DNA of 54,314 nucleotides from Microbacterium aerolatum (GTDB lineage Bacteria; Actinomycetota; Actinomycetes; Actinomycetales; Microbacteriaceae): assembly GCF_007988825.1 (NCBI RefSeq), contig NZ_BJUW01000018.1, positions 1 through 54,314 on the forward strand, written 5' to 3'. Under the pieces are notes generated by a model. That model was not told where the DNA came from. It saw nothing but the letters and a program-made list of their open reading frames with translations, and did not search any database. Both the position numbers and the translations under genes were made by a program. Of this stretch, positions 42,283 to 50,778 are shown piece by piece; position 1 is the stretch's first letter; every line of letters begins with the position of its first letter.

Positions 42283-42428
42283 CCCTTGTGCTCCGGCGCC
42301 GTGTACTCACCGCAAACCTATCCGGGCGGTGGCTACATTTGCATTGAGTCTTCGGCGATTCGGCATGGTGTGCTTATGTCGACCGCGTTGCCGCTCATCC
42401 TCGATGAGGTGTGTACTCGCAATGTAGT
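42283..42428 (-). promoter_or_regulatory. Upstream region of the defence operon
   Basis: These 146 bp separate the DUF6361 start from the preceding gene and must carry the operon promoter. Two copies of GTGTACTC (42301-42308 and 42411-42418, plus-strand reading) are 110 bp apart and could be regulator half-sites. On the minus strand the GATAGGTTT stretch about 40 bp before the start is a possible -10. None of this is strong. Confidence 0.35.
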
Positions 42429-43346
42429 TCAGATCCCGCCGAGCAACTTGCCCTTCGCCGAGGCGAACTCCTGATCGGAGAGGATGCCCTCGCGGTGGAG
42501 CTCGGAAAGCTCTCGCAGGCGATCCGAGAGAGAAGGTGCGGCTGCTGGGACGGCGGCGACGGCGACGATCTCGGGCACGCTGGTCTGTTCGGGCTCAGGG
42601 CTGATTCCGAGAACTCCGTTTCCCGCCTCGATCAGTGCTAGAGCGACCGCGTCGTGTTCTTTGCGGCTCACCTTCATCCAACCGTTGTGCTGTTGATTGG
42701 TGAGGGTGTGGATCGCCACGTCAGTTGCGATGATCAGATTGGACTTTCTGGCGGCGTTGGAAGCGAGCTGATTGAGGCCGCTCGCCGCAACCCCGATGGC
42801 AGTTCCCTTAGTGAGAACTTTTCCGCCCTTCGCAATGCCCGACATCGCCTGCATGACTGCGCCTTCGAGCGCCGAGCTCGGTGCAACTTCGGCCGCACGT
42901 GAAGCGTCCGCCTCTGAAGCGCCGAACGAGATAGAGCGCAGCTTCTCGTACGGCGTGCTCTTGCTGATCTCGGCCACGCGCGCGTAACCTTCCCGTGCTT
43001 CGGCCACTCGGACGTAGCCGCCCTGATAGATCTCGATTGTCGAGAGTCCGAAAACTCCGCTTGTGACCATGGCTCCTGCGGCCGTGGCGCGCTCCTGGTG
43101 CGCTCGTGCTTCCTCCTCCCGAGTGGCCTTCCGATCCGCGGTGGCCTTCTTGACGGAAGATCCGAGCTTGGACCACATCCCGGCGCGCTCGGACTGATTG
43201 TCGGATGCGGCGACAACGACCGGTGCGGGAGGGGGCGTAGGCGCCGGCTGGGGTGTTCGGAGCTGATCGGTCCACGCCGATCCGTCCCAGTACCGCTCAT
43301 TGCCACTGCCGTCCGGGTACCACCCCGCTGGTGCTTGGTCGCTCAT
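42429..43346 (-). CDS. DUF2510 and SHOCT domain protein
   Basis: A 305-residue cytoplasmic or membrane-associated protein. The N-terminal DUF2510 motif is clear (PAGWYPDGSGNERYWDGSAW, TDQLR). A proline/valine linker is followed by a central region with STIEIYQGGYVRVAEAREGY and a SHOCT domain at the C-terminus (LSDRLRELSELHREGILSDQ, EFASAKGKLL). SHOCT domains are short dimerising tails found on many actinobacterial proteins. The role is unknown. It sits at the edge of the defence island, upstream of the operon and in the same direction; whether it belongs to the island is not clear. Confidence 0.82.
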   Translation of the reverse strand: MSDQAPAGWYPDGSGNERYWDGSAWTDQLRTPQPAPTPPPAPVVVAASDNQSERAGMWSKLGSSVKKATADRKATREEEARAHQERATAAGAMVTSGVFGLSTIEIYQGGYVRVAEAREGYARVAEISKSTPYEKLRSISFGASEADASRAAEVAPSSALEGAVMQAMSGIAKGGKVLTKGTAIGVAASGLNQLASNAARKSNLIIATDVAIHTLTNQQHNGWMKVSRKEHDAVALALIEAGNGVLGISPEPEQTSVPEIVAVAAVPAAAPSLSDRLRELSELHREGILSDQEFASAKGKLLGGI

Positions 43347-43459
43347 GGATTCATATTGGCATGAATGGACGTCAGTGAGTGGAGCGCGCGGGGCAAAAGC
43401 ATCGGCGCAGCGAGTGGCAGGGCCCGGCTCCCCATCCGGGCCCCTCCACGCACGTGCTG

Positions 43460-44305
43460 TTACGGCTGAACGAAGACCTCGTCGGCCAGCATCCCCGGGC
43501 GAACCCGGATCAGAGCGGTTTCGCCGTCCGGGACCAGGAAGGCCTCCGAGCCAGTTGCAGATGCGCCGTTGTACAGCTCGTCCATGCCGAAGCCGTCTTC
43601 GAGGATGACGATGTTGTCGTAGCTGTTGACGACGTTCCCGGCGCTCGTGACGAACGCGATGCTTGCCTCGGCGGCCAGGCCCGACTCATCACCCGTGTAG
43701 GTGACGGTGTAGTTGATGACCTCGTAGTGCGAGCCCACGGGAGCGGGGTCATTGAAGCCGTTGGCGGCAACGGCAGCAGCGCCGTCGACCGTGTGGCTGT
43801 TCACGACGACGGTCCAGTCCGACGAGCTGATCTGCGAACCGAGCGGGTAGGGGTTCTCGCGAGTTCCCTGCTCGGCACCATCGGCCGAGTCTTCTTCAGC
43901 AGCAGGCTCGGCGTCCTCGTCGGCGGGCTGCGAGACCACGGTGCCGCCGCTGCCGAACTCCTCGTCGAACGCCTCGCTCGCGGCATTCGCAACCACAGCG
44001 AAGAAGACCACGAAACCGACGATCGTACCGATGACAGAGAGGATCAGGCCGACGACGCCCATCCACTTGCGGTTGCCCTTGAGGAAAAGAGAAACGATGC
44101 TGATCACGAAGGCGATCGGCAGCAGGATCCAGCCGATGATCAGTGCGCCAGGCACGCAGGCGAAGATGAAGCCGACGACGGCCGTGATGAGCGCGATCAG
44201 CGCGAGGACGTTCGTCTTCTGCGGAGCGGCCGTCGCGGCCTCAGTGGGCGGCATCGGCGGCACCTGCTGTGAATACGGAGCAGGGGGAGGGGTGGGTTCG
44301 GACAT
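43460..44305 (-). CDS. Membrane protein with DUF4352-like extracellular domain
   Basis: A 281-residue protein. After a proline-rich cytoplasmic N-terminus (SEPTPPPAPYSQQVPPMPPT) come about three membrane segments between residues 30 and 108 (LALIALITAVVGFIFACVPG, ALIIGWILLPIAFVISIVSL, MGVVGLILSVIGTIVGFVVF). An acidic linker leads to a beta-rich extracytoplasmic domain like DUF4352 (NPYPLGSQISSSDWTVVVNS to EAFLVPDGETALIRVRPGML). Such domains are seen on Gram-positive surface proteins of unknown ligand. The ATG has AAGGAGAATCAC upstream, which decides the start. Confidence 0.85.
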   Translation of the reverse strand: MSEPTPPPAPYSQQVPPMPPTEAATAAPQKTNVLALIALITAVVGFIFACVPGALIIGWILLPIAFVISIVSLFLKGNRKWMGVVGLILSVIGTIVGFVVFFAVVANAASEAFDEEFGSGGTVVSQPADEDAEPAAEEDSADGAEQGTRENPYPLGSQISSSDWTVVVNSHTVDGAAAVAANGFNDPAPVGSHYEVINYTVTYTGDESGLAAEASIAFVTSAGNVVNSYDNIVILEDGFGMDELYNGASATGSEAFLVPDGETALIRVRPGMLADEVFVQP

Positions 44306-44538
44306 GTGATTCTCCTTCAGGAGTGTGCGTGGAGCACCGGCCTGCCCCACGACGGATGCCGTAGGGCGCCGGTTCGCACGCACGACGAATAATGCCCCCA
44401 AGAGGCGAGATTCGGAAGCCAGGTGGGCTTCGAGGCCCGTGCGGACCGGCTGAATCAGACCATAGGGAAGGGCTCGGACATTGGTCGTAGTCCCGATGGA
44501 AGAAGGTTCATACGGACCCCGCAAACTAGGCTCATCCC

Positions 44539-45378
44539 ATGCTTCGCCGCCTCATCGATCTCCGCGTCGATCGCGACAGCGTCGCGATGGGCGATGACGT
44601 CGTCTCCCACGCGGGCTCGATGACAGTACCCCACGGCACGCTGCTAAGCGCTGCACTCGAGCAGTCCTCGCCCGAGCTTCGCTCCTCCGGCTGGTCGTGG
44701 GTCGTGCTCGTCGACGGCGAGACCGCCGCAGTCTGGTCCGTCGACCATGGCGTTCAGCTCCTCATCGATGATCGGAGGCTCAAACACGGGCCGGTCGAGA
44801 TCTTCTTCCGCTACTTCGTCCGAATCGACCCGGCCTGGCTCTTCGACCGGCTCGCACAGGGAGAGAAAGCCAATCGGCGAGCACTCGAAGAAGAGTACGC
44901 CCCGATCGCCCGCGAGAAGTACAGCGCCGAGCTGCGCCGACGCGAGCGCGAGATCGACGGGCGCTTCTTGAGCCCCGACTGTGTCGACGCCCTCCGCCAC
45001 TACGGCGCCGACATCACTCTGCACGCCGACATGGCCTGCGACTTCATTCACGCCGGACAAGCCTGGGCGGTGCGCCGCGCCGACACCATGTTCCAGGTCT
45101 TCCGCGGCGGCGGTGGACCCATCGCCTCGATCCGGCCCCGCGCCCTCGGCGAAGCCTGGCTGGTCGCCATGGTCGGGTCCAGGATGCGGACGGAGACCGG
45201 CCAAGCATCCCTGCCCGATATCGCGCCGCTCCCCGGCCTCGAACTCACCCGATCCGGCGGACGATGGATGTCGCACGGCCAGACCGTCGTCCAGGTGCGC
45301 TCCGACCATCAGGCCGACGTCGCACGATTCGCCTACGGACGCACTGTCACCGAGGTCCGCACGCTCCTCGACGCCTGA
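44539..45378 (+). CDS. Hypothetical protein
   Basis: A 279-residue protein that I do not recognise. It is soluble, with a beta-rich first part (GWSWVVLVDGETAAVWSVDH, VEIFFRYFVRIDPAWLFDRL), a charged helix (EKYSAELRRREREIDGRFLS) and a mixed C-terminal part containing FRGGGGPIASIRPRALGEAW. A TAGGCT hexamer about 7 bp before CATCCCATG suggests a leaderless transcript. The 233 bp between it and the divergent DUF4352-like gene hold no further gene that I can see. Confidence 0.65.
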   Translation: MLRRLIDLRVDRDSVAMGDDVVSHAGSMTVPHGTLLSAALEQSSPELRSSGWSWVVLVDGETAAVWSVDHGVQLLIDDRRLKHGPVEIFFRYFVRIDPAWLFDRLAQGEKANRRALEEEYAPIAREKYSAELRRREREIDGRFLSPDCVDALRHYGADITLHADMACDFIHAGQAWAVRRADTMFQVFRGGGGPIASIRPRALGEAWLVAMVGSRMRTETGQASLPDIAPLPGLELTRSGGRWMSHGQTVVQVRSDHQADVARFAYGRTVTEVRTLLDA

Positions 45379-45384
45379 GACCCG

Positions 45385-47022
45385 CTACCCCACGTCCCCG
45401 AACTCCACGGCCCCACCGACAACCGTCGCCGTGACCTCCTGCTCCGCGATCCGCTCGGGCTCGATCTCGTACAGGTCGTCGCTGAGCGCGATGAAGTCGG
45501 CCAGCATCCCGACGCGCAGCATCCCTTTCGAGGTTTCCTGACCGACCGCGTACGCCGATCCGTACGTGTACGCGCGCACAGCAGCATCCACGCTGATCCG
45601 CTCCCCCTCGCCCAGTACGGCACCGGAGCTCGTCCGCCGCAGCACCATGTCGCGCAGCGACACGAGCGGGTTCGCGTCTGAGATGGGGGAGTCGGTGGAG
45701 CCGTTCAGCACGATCCCGGCATCCGCCAGCGACTTCACCCGGTAGATGTCGTCGCGACGATCCTCGGTCACGGCGGCGGCCATGCCGTCGCCGAAGTCCG
45801 ACAGGAACACGCCCTGCGGCACCGGGATCACCCCAAGTCGCGCCGCGCGCGCGATGTCATCATCACTGGCCAGCGCGAAGTGCTCGATGCGGTGCCTCAC
45901 GTCGGGCCGCGGCGAGACGCGCTGCGCCTCTTCGACGGCATCCAGCACGTGCGCGATCGCCCGGTCGCCGATCGCGTGCGTCGCGACCGTCCAGCCGGCT
46001 CGATGCGCGCCGATGATGTAGTCGCGCAGCTGCTCGGGCTCATGCAGCAGCACGCCGAAGTTGTCGGCCTCGCCGTGGAAGCACGCGTGCATCGCCGCCG
46101 ACCGCCCGATGAACGACCCGTCCGCGACGATCTTCACGGGCCCGACCCGCAGCATGTCGTCGCCGAGCCCGGTGCGGATGCCGAGGTCGAGCCCCAGCAC
46201 GTCCTTGTCGGGCAGGTCCGTGAAGGGGTGCAGCACCGTGATGTACGGCATGAGCGTGGTGCGCACCCGCAGCATCCGCTTCTCCACCGCCGTCTGGTAC
46301 GCGTGGTAATCGAGCGGGCTGTTGCCGATCATCCGGATTTCGCCGATGCCGGGCTCGGTGACCGAGGTGAGCCCGTAGCTCAGCGCCTGATCGCTCGCGA
46401 GCTGCAGGTTGCGCTGCACGTCGTCGAGCGCCACCGGCCGCACCAGCGCGAAGATCGGCCCCATAGCCGACTCCTGCAGCAACCCCTCGGGGCGGCCGTC
46501 CGCACCGCGCGGGATGCCGCCACCGGCGATCTCGGGAAAGCCCTCCCTGCGCGGGTAACCCGCCAGCTCGAAGGCGCGCGTGTTCGCGACGAGCATGTGA
46601 CCCGACACGTGCTCGAGGATGACCGGGCGGCCACCCGCCGCACGATCCAGATCCTCTGCGATCGGATGCCCCTCGAGGAAGTTCTGGTCGTACCCGGAAC
46701 CGCGCACCCACGCATCCGGCGCCAGGTCCTTCGCGTACTCGTGCACGGCGTCGTACAGCTCGGCCAGCGAGTTCACCGCACCCGGCCGCACGTTCAGCGA
46801 CGCGAGCCGGAACCCCGTCAGCGACAGGTGGTGATGCGCGTCGTGGAAGCCGGGTAGCACCGGCTGCCCGCCGAGATCGACCACGCGATCGGCGTCGACG
46901 CCGTGCAGGTCGTCGTCGAATCCGACGATCCGGCCGCCCAGCGTGCCGATGCTGTGCGCGGTGGGGCGCTCGGGGTCGAGCGTGCGGATGCGGGCATTGG
47001 TGAAGATCGTGTCGATGCGCAT
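45385..47022 (-). CDS. YtcJ-like amidohydrolase (amidohydrolase family 3)
   Basis: A 545-residue metal-dependent hydrolase. Metal ligands appear in PGFHDAHHHLSLTG (His-x-His), TVATHAIGDRAIAHVLDAVE and DVRHRIEHFALASDDDIARA, with GSTDSPISDANPLVSLRDMV carrying the late Asp. This matches the YtcJ group, whose few studied members act on formamide-like or N-acyl substrates; the actual substrate is unknown. It starts one base after the stop of the upstream MFS gene, so the pair forms an operon in which the transporter presumably imports the substrate. Confidence 0.88.
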   Translation of the reverse strand: MRIDTIFTNARIRTLDPERPTAHSIGTLGGRIVGFDDDLHGVDADRVVDLGGQPVLPGFHDAHHHLSLTGFRLASLNVRPGAVNSLAELYDAVHEYAKDLAPDAWVRGSGYDQNFLEGHPIAEDLDRAAGGRPVILEHVSGHMLVANTRAFELAGYPRREGFPEIAGGGIPRGADGRPEGLLQESAMGPIFALVRPVALDDVQRNLQLASDQALSYGLTSVTEPGIGEIRMIGNSPLDYHAYQTAVEKRMLRVRTTLMPYITVLHPFTDLPDKDVLGLDLGIRTGLGDDMLRVGPVKIVADGSFIGRSAAMHACFHGEADNFGVLLHEPEQLRDYIIGAHRAGWTVATHAIGDRAIAHVLDAVEEAQRVSPRPDVRHRIEHFALASDDDIARAARLGVIPVPQGVFLSDFGDGMAAAVTEDRRDDIYRVKSLADAGIVLNGSTDSPISDANPLVSLRDMVLRRTSSGAVLGEGERISVDAAVRAYTYGSAYAVGQETSKGMLRVGMLADFIALSDDLYEIEPERIAEQEVTATVVGGAVEFGDVG

Positions 47023-47023
47023 G

Positions 47024-48331
47024 TCAGGCGGCCATCTCCTGCTCCACCTTGCGGGCGATCTGCCGCTGCAGACCCCAGACACCGGCGAGCGTGATGAGGA
47101 TCATCACCGCGTAGAACACCGCGACCGCCCAGACGCTGCCGCCCGAGGAGTTGAGGATCCACTGCGCCACCAGCGGCGTCGAACCGCCGAACACCGTGGC
47201 GCATAGCTGGTAGGCGAGCGAGACGCCGGAGTACCGGATGCGGGCCGGGAACGCCGACGCGAGGAACGTCGCCAGCAGCGCGTAGTACGCCGTGCTGCCG
47301 AGGATCGTCGCGTACAGGGTGACCGTGATCCACACCGGGGATGCCGCCTGGATCGCCAGGAAGTACGGGACGGTCAGCAGCACGCTGAACACGAGACCGG
47401 CGAGCATCACCCTGGCGATGCCGAACCGCTCGGCGATCTTCGCCGCGATCGGCTGCCAGATGAACTGCAGGATCGCCATGCCGAGCAGGATGTTGAGCAT
47501 CAGCTGCCGGTCGATGCCGAGCGAGCCGGTCGTCCAGGCGAGCAGGAACGTGTTCGAGAAGTAGGCGTTCGAGATTCCCATGACGGATGCCAGGACGCCG
47601 AGCCCGATGAGGAGAGGGGCAGTGCGGAGGGCGACGAGCACCGGTGCGCTGACGACCTCCTGCTTCTGCTTCGCGGCGACGAAGTCGGGCGACTCCTCCA
47701 CCTTCACGCGGATGACGAGACCGACGATGACGAGGATCGCCGAGAGCAGGAACGGGATGCGCCATCCCCACGTGATGAACTGCTCGTCCGGCAGCAGACC
47801 CACGATGAGGAACAACACCGTGGCGAGGATCGAACCTGCCGGCGACCCCTGCTGGACCCACGCGCCGGCAAGGCCCTTCTTCTCGGCGCGGGCGTTCTCA
47901 GTGGCCAGCAGTACGGCGCCGCCCCACTCGCCGCCGACGGCGAAGCCCTGCAGGCCTCGGAGCACGACGAGCAGGATCGGCGCCAGCATCCCGATCTGCG
48001 CGAATGTCGGGAGGAGACCGATCAGGGTGGTCGCGACGCCCATCATCACTAGCGTGATGACGAGCACGTTCTTGCGGCCGAGCTTGTCGCCGAAGTGGCC
48101 GAAGACCAGCCCGCCGATCGGGCGCATGAGGAAGCCGACCCAGAACGTCGCGAACGAGGCCAGGAGCGCTGCGCCCGGTGCCACGTCGGGGTAGAAGACG
48201 CGACCGAAGACGAGGGCCGCGGCGGTGCCGAAGATGTAGAAGTCGTACCACTCGATCGCGGTGCCGACGAAGGCGCCCAGCATCGAGCGCCGCTGGCGGG
48301 TGGGGGAGATCTCAGTGTGCGAGGTGGCCAT
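47024..48331 (-). CDS. MFS transporter, metabolite:H+ symporter type
   Basis: A 435-residue, 12-helix transporter of the MHS branch (relatives of ShiA, ProP, KgtP). Signatures are GTAIEWYDFYIFGTAAALVF, RPIGGLVFGHFGDKLGRKNV, RGLQGFAVGGEWGGAVLLAT and GWRIPFLLSAILVIVGLVIR. It likely imports an organic acid or amide by proton symport for the downstream amidohydrolase. The ATG at 48331 is the start that fits the family N-terminus; the ribosome site (GAAAGAGAG) is weak. Confidence 0.9.
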   Translation of the reverse strand: MATSHTEISPTRQRRSMLGAFVGTAIEWYDFYIFGTAAALVFGRVFYPDVAPGAALLASFATFWVGFLMRPIGGLVFGHFGDKLGRKNVLVITLVMMGVATTLIGLLPTFAQIGMLAPILLVVLRGLQGFAVGGEWGGAVLLATENARAEKKGLAGAWVQQGSPAGSILATVLFLIVGLLPDEQFITWGWRIPFLLSAILVIVGLVIRVKVEESPDFVAAKQKQEVVSAPVLVALRTAPLLIGLGVLASVMGISNAYFSNTFLLAWTTGSLGIDRQLMLNILLGMAILQFIWQPIAAKIAERFGIARVMLAGLVFSVLLTVPYFLAIQAASPVWITVTLYATILGSTAYYALLATFLASAFPARIRYSGVSLAYQLCATVFGGSTPLVAQWILNSSGGSVWAVAVFYAVMILITLAGVWGLQRQIARKVEQEMAA

Positions 48332-48400
48332 CGGGAGGCTCTCTTTCGATGAGTCTTTCGGGGTCAGTCGGGATTCAGGCCATCCTGACGGCATGCGGCT

Positions 48401-48428
48401 ATACCCGTCCAATGAGAAATGCGGGTAT
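48401..48428. promoter_or_regulatory. Probable LysR-type binding site
   Basis: ATACCCG (48401-48407) and CGGGTAT (48422-48428) form a perfect inverted repeat with a 14-bp spacer, just upstream of the LysR-type gene and in the space shared with the divergent MFS gene. It is a natural site for autoregulation and for control of the transporter operon. Confidence 0.6.
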
Positions 48429-48439
48429 CGCTATACGCT

Positions 48440-49345
48440 ATGCGTATGTACGCGGAGCGAGAGCTGGAGGCGTTCGTCGCCGTGCTCGACGCCGGTTCGG
48501 TGAGCCTCGCCGCTGAGCGGCTCCTCCGGACGCAGCCGTCGGTGTCGCGGCAAATCGCGTCGCTCGAGCGCCAGGTGGGTGCGCCGCTGTTCCGCCGGAT
48601 GCCGAACGGCATGGTGACGACGTACGCCGGTGAGCGCCTCGAGCCCATGGCTCGCGATCTCGTGCGGCGCGGCCGCCGTGCGCGGGAGGTGATGACCGGC
48701 ATCGTGAACGAGCAGCGGTCGTTCGTCGCCTCGACGCCCGAGATGACCAGCATCCTGGTGCTCGCGCCGTTCATCGCCCAGGGCGGTGCGATCTCGGACG
48801 TGATGATCGCCACTCCCGCCGACACGTACGACAGGTTGCGCACCGGCGCCGACCTGGCCGTGACGACCAGCCCGCCGCCCTCGAGGCTGCGCGGGACCCG
48901 CGTGATGACGCTGCCGCTGCTGTGCCAGATGCCCGAGTCGCATCCGCTCGCCGAGGGCGACCACGTCGAGCTGCGCGAGCTGGTGTCGGGGCCGTTCCTC
49001 ACGTCGGGGCGCGGCTCGGCGGCCTGGGCGCAGATCCAGCAGGTCGCCGAGGGCGAGGGGTGGTCGCTCGAGATGGCGAGCCTCGGGGCGGATGCGCCGA
49101 TCATCCAGGCGCGATCGGCCGCGGGGAACGGCCCGTGCGTCGTTGTCGAGCCCCCGCGGTTCGGTCTGGTCTCGCGTCCGCTGCAGCACCGCGGTCAGGG
49201 CATGCGCTGCGCGCTCTATGCGAGCTGGGAGCGCACGCACTACGCCGGCGACGACATCCGGCGGGTCGTGAACGAGCTGCGGGAGTTCACGACGGTGCAT
49301 GTGCCGGGGTTGTACCCGGAGGGGAGTTATCCGGTTTACGGGTGA
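48440..49345 (+). CDS. LysR-family transcriptional regulator
   Basis: A 301-residue regulator. The N-terminal helix-turn-helix reads ERELEAFVAVLDAGSVSLAA, ERLLRTQPSVSRQIASLERQ, VGAPLFRRMPNGMVTTYAGE; the rest is a LysR substrate-binding domain. It is divergent from the MFS/amidohydrolase operon and is its probable activator. The ATG at 48440 is only about 12 bp past the inverted repeat; a second ATG two codons on is possible. Confidence 0.9.
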   Translation: MRMYAERELEAFVAVLDAGSVSLAAERLLRTQPSVSRQIASLERQVGAPLFRRMPNGMVTTYAGERLEPMARDLVRRGRRAREVMTGIVNEQRSFVASTPEMTSILVLAPFIAQGGAISDVMIATPADTYDRLRTGADLAVTTSPPPSRLRGTRVMTLPLLCQMPESHPLAEGDHVELRELVSGPFLTSGRGSAAWAQIQQVAEGEGWSLEMASLGADAPIIQARSAAGNGPCVVVEPPRFGLVSRPLQHRGQGMRCALYASWERTHYAGDDIRRVVNELREFTTVHVPGLYPEGSYPVYG

Positions 49346-49371
49346 GGGGTTTGGCGCGGCCGCGGCTGAGC

Positions 49372-49485
49372 GTGTCACAGAAGGTGCGGGTGCGCAGGGG
49401 CGCCAGCCACATCTTCTGCGACACGTCCGCGCGTGTGTCTCAGAAAGGGCGGGTTCGGAGCGCAGGAACCCGCACCTTCTGTGAC
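49372..49485. repeat. Two adjacent REP-like palindromes between convergent genes
   Basis: Unit 1 (49372-49424) runs from GTGTCACAGAAGGTG to CATCTTCTGCGACAC. Unit 2 (49434-49485) runs from GTGTCTCAGAAAGGGCGGGT to AACCCGCACCTTCTGTGACA. Both begin TGTCNCAGAA and end TTCTGNGACA, each about 52 bp, and each can fold into a long hairpin. They fill the gap between the stops of the LysR-type and XRE-type genes, where they may end transcription from both sides. Confidence 0.72.
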
Positions 49486-49490
49486 ATGGC

Positions 49491-49700
49491 CTACGCCTCC
49501 GGCTCCCACCTCAGCAGATCGCCCGGCTGACACTCGAGCACCTCGCACAGCGCATCCAGCGTCGTGAAGCGCACGGCCTTTGCCCGGCCGTTCTTCAGCA
49601 CAGCGAGATTCGTCGGAGTGATGCCGATGCGCTCGGCGAGCTCACCGACGGCCATCTTGCGGCGGGCGAGCATGACGTCGATGTCGACGATGACGGGCAT
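49491..49700 (-). CDS. XRE/Cro-family small DNA-binding regulator
   Basis: A 69-residue stand-alone helix-turn-helix protein: VDIDVMLARRKMAVGELAER, IGITPTNLAVLKNGRAKAVR, and TLDALCEVLECQPGDLLRWE. This is the YozG-type HTH_26 group that is usually paired with a DUF2975 membrane protein, as here; the start overlaps the upstream stop by one base. The membrane partner may modulate the regulator (inference from frequent pairing). Confidence 0.9.
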   Translation of the reverse strand: MPVIVDIDVMLARRKMAVGELAERIGITPTNLAVLKNGRAKAVRFTTLDALCEVLECQPGDLLRWEPEA

Positions 49701-50185
49701 CAGATCACCTCACCGAGCTCGTCGCGCAGCGTCCGCGCCTCATTCTCGCGCTCGATCGCCTGGCGCAGCAGCGCCTTCATCACGAACACCAGCAGGGCCA
49801 TTCCGCCGAGCACCAGTGCCGCACCGCAGACCAGCGCCACGACGCCGGGGGCGATCTCCGACGGCGCGAGGACGAACGCCAGCGCCAGCGCCAGCACGGC
49901 GGCGGCACCGATCGCCCCGATGATCACGTCGACGTAGCGGAACGACGACTGCTGGAAGATCGACCCGCGCCGCACCTTCGTCAGCAGCATCCATACGCAC
50001 ACGGCGAAGACCTGCATGGTCAGCACGCCCAGCACCGCGATGACGACGAAGCTCACGCGGAACCACATCGGAGTGCCCGCCAGGTCGATCCACAGCAGCG
50101 GCGTGATCACCGTCTGCACGACCAGCGAGCCCGCCAGTGCCAGCGCGATCACGACGCGCAGAACCACGATCGTCGTTCGACCCAT
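49700..50185 (-). CDS. DUF2975 membrane protein
   Basis: A 161-residue protein with four predicted membrane segments (VVLRVVIALALAGSLVVQTV, FVVIAVLGVLTMQVFAVCVW, VIIGAIGAAAVLALALAFVL, VVALVCGAALVLGGMALLVF) and a charged cytoplasmic tail (QAIERENEARTLRDELGEVI), typical of DUF2975. It is the first gene of a two-gene unit with the XRE regulator. An imperfect dyad with ATCGTTAATCGTTCGATTG lies about 35 bp upstream and could be the regulator's operator. Confidence 0.87.
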   Translation of the reverse strand: MGRTTIVVLRVVIALALAGSLVVQTVITPLLWIDLAGTPMWFRVSFVVIAVLGVLTMQVFAVCVWMLLTKVRRGSIFQQSSFRYVDVIIGAIGAAAVLALALAFVLAPSEIAPGVVALVCGAALVLGGMALLVFVMKALLRQAIERENEARTLRDELGEVI

Positions 50186-50267
50186 GATGGCATCCTCTCA
50201 TCGAGTAACAGAGAGAATCTATCGTTAATCGTTCGATTGTAGAAGTTCGGTTGAACGCACGCAGCCT

Positions 50268-50717
50268 CTACGCGTCGTCGCGCAGCGAGCCGATCATGCT
50301 TCGCAGGATCCTCAACGCGCTCGCCTGGTCTTCCGTGGTCATGCCGCTCAGCATCCTGACCTCGACCGATCTCACAGCGGCGCTCGCCGTCTGCAGGCTT
50401 CGACGACCACGGGGGGTCAGTCGGGTCGGGAGGGTTTTTCCGACAGGGGCCTCCGACGGTCTGGTCACGTGACCGTCTCGTTCCATGGCCTGCAACAGCA
50501 CGTTCATGGATTGTCGTGTCACGAACGCTCCTCGCGCCAGGTCGGAGTTCGACAGGCCGGGGCGCTGCGCGAGCAGCTCGAGGCAGGAGTACTGCGTCAC
50601 CGTCAAGCCGAGCGGACGCAGCGCGGCTTCCATGGCGATGCGAAGCGCGCTGGATGCCTCCTTCAGCACGTAGCCCAGCGAGTTCTCCAGGTCGATGCCG
50701 TCGCCATCTTGACTCAT
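50268..50717 (-). CDS. MarR-family transcriptional regulator
   Basis: A 149-residue winged-helix repressor. The DNA-binding part reads GLTVTQYSCLELLAQRPGLS, NSDLARGAFVTRQSMNVLLQ, AMERDGHVTRPSEAPVGKTL, followed by the wing LTPRGRRSLQTA. It is divergent from a VOC-family gene, and two near-identical palindromes lie between, one overlapping its own start codon. It therefore most likely represses both genes and responds to a small electrophile or aromatic compound, as is common in the family. Confidence 0.9.
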   Translation of the reverse strand: MSQDGDGIDLENSLGYVLKEASSALRIAMEAALRPLGLTVTQYSCLELLAQRPGLSNSDLARGAFVTRQSMNVLLQAMERDGHVTRPSEAPVGKTLPTRLTPRGRRSLQTASAAVRSVEVRMLSGMTTEDQASALRILRSMIGSLRDDA

Positions 50718-50760
50718 GTCAGTATTCTGACATACAGTCGCCTATGTCAGAAAACTGACA
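50717..50760. promoter_or_regulatory. Twin MarR operators
   Basis: TGTCAGTATTCTGACA (50717-50732) and TGTCAGAAAACTGACA (50745-50760) share perfect TGTCAG/CTGACA arms around different 4-bp centres, 28 bp apart. They span the divergent promoters of the MarR and VOC genes. Confidence 0.88.
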
Positions 50761-50778
50761 CGACTCAAGGAGTGCATC

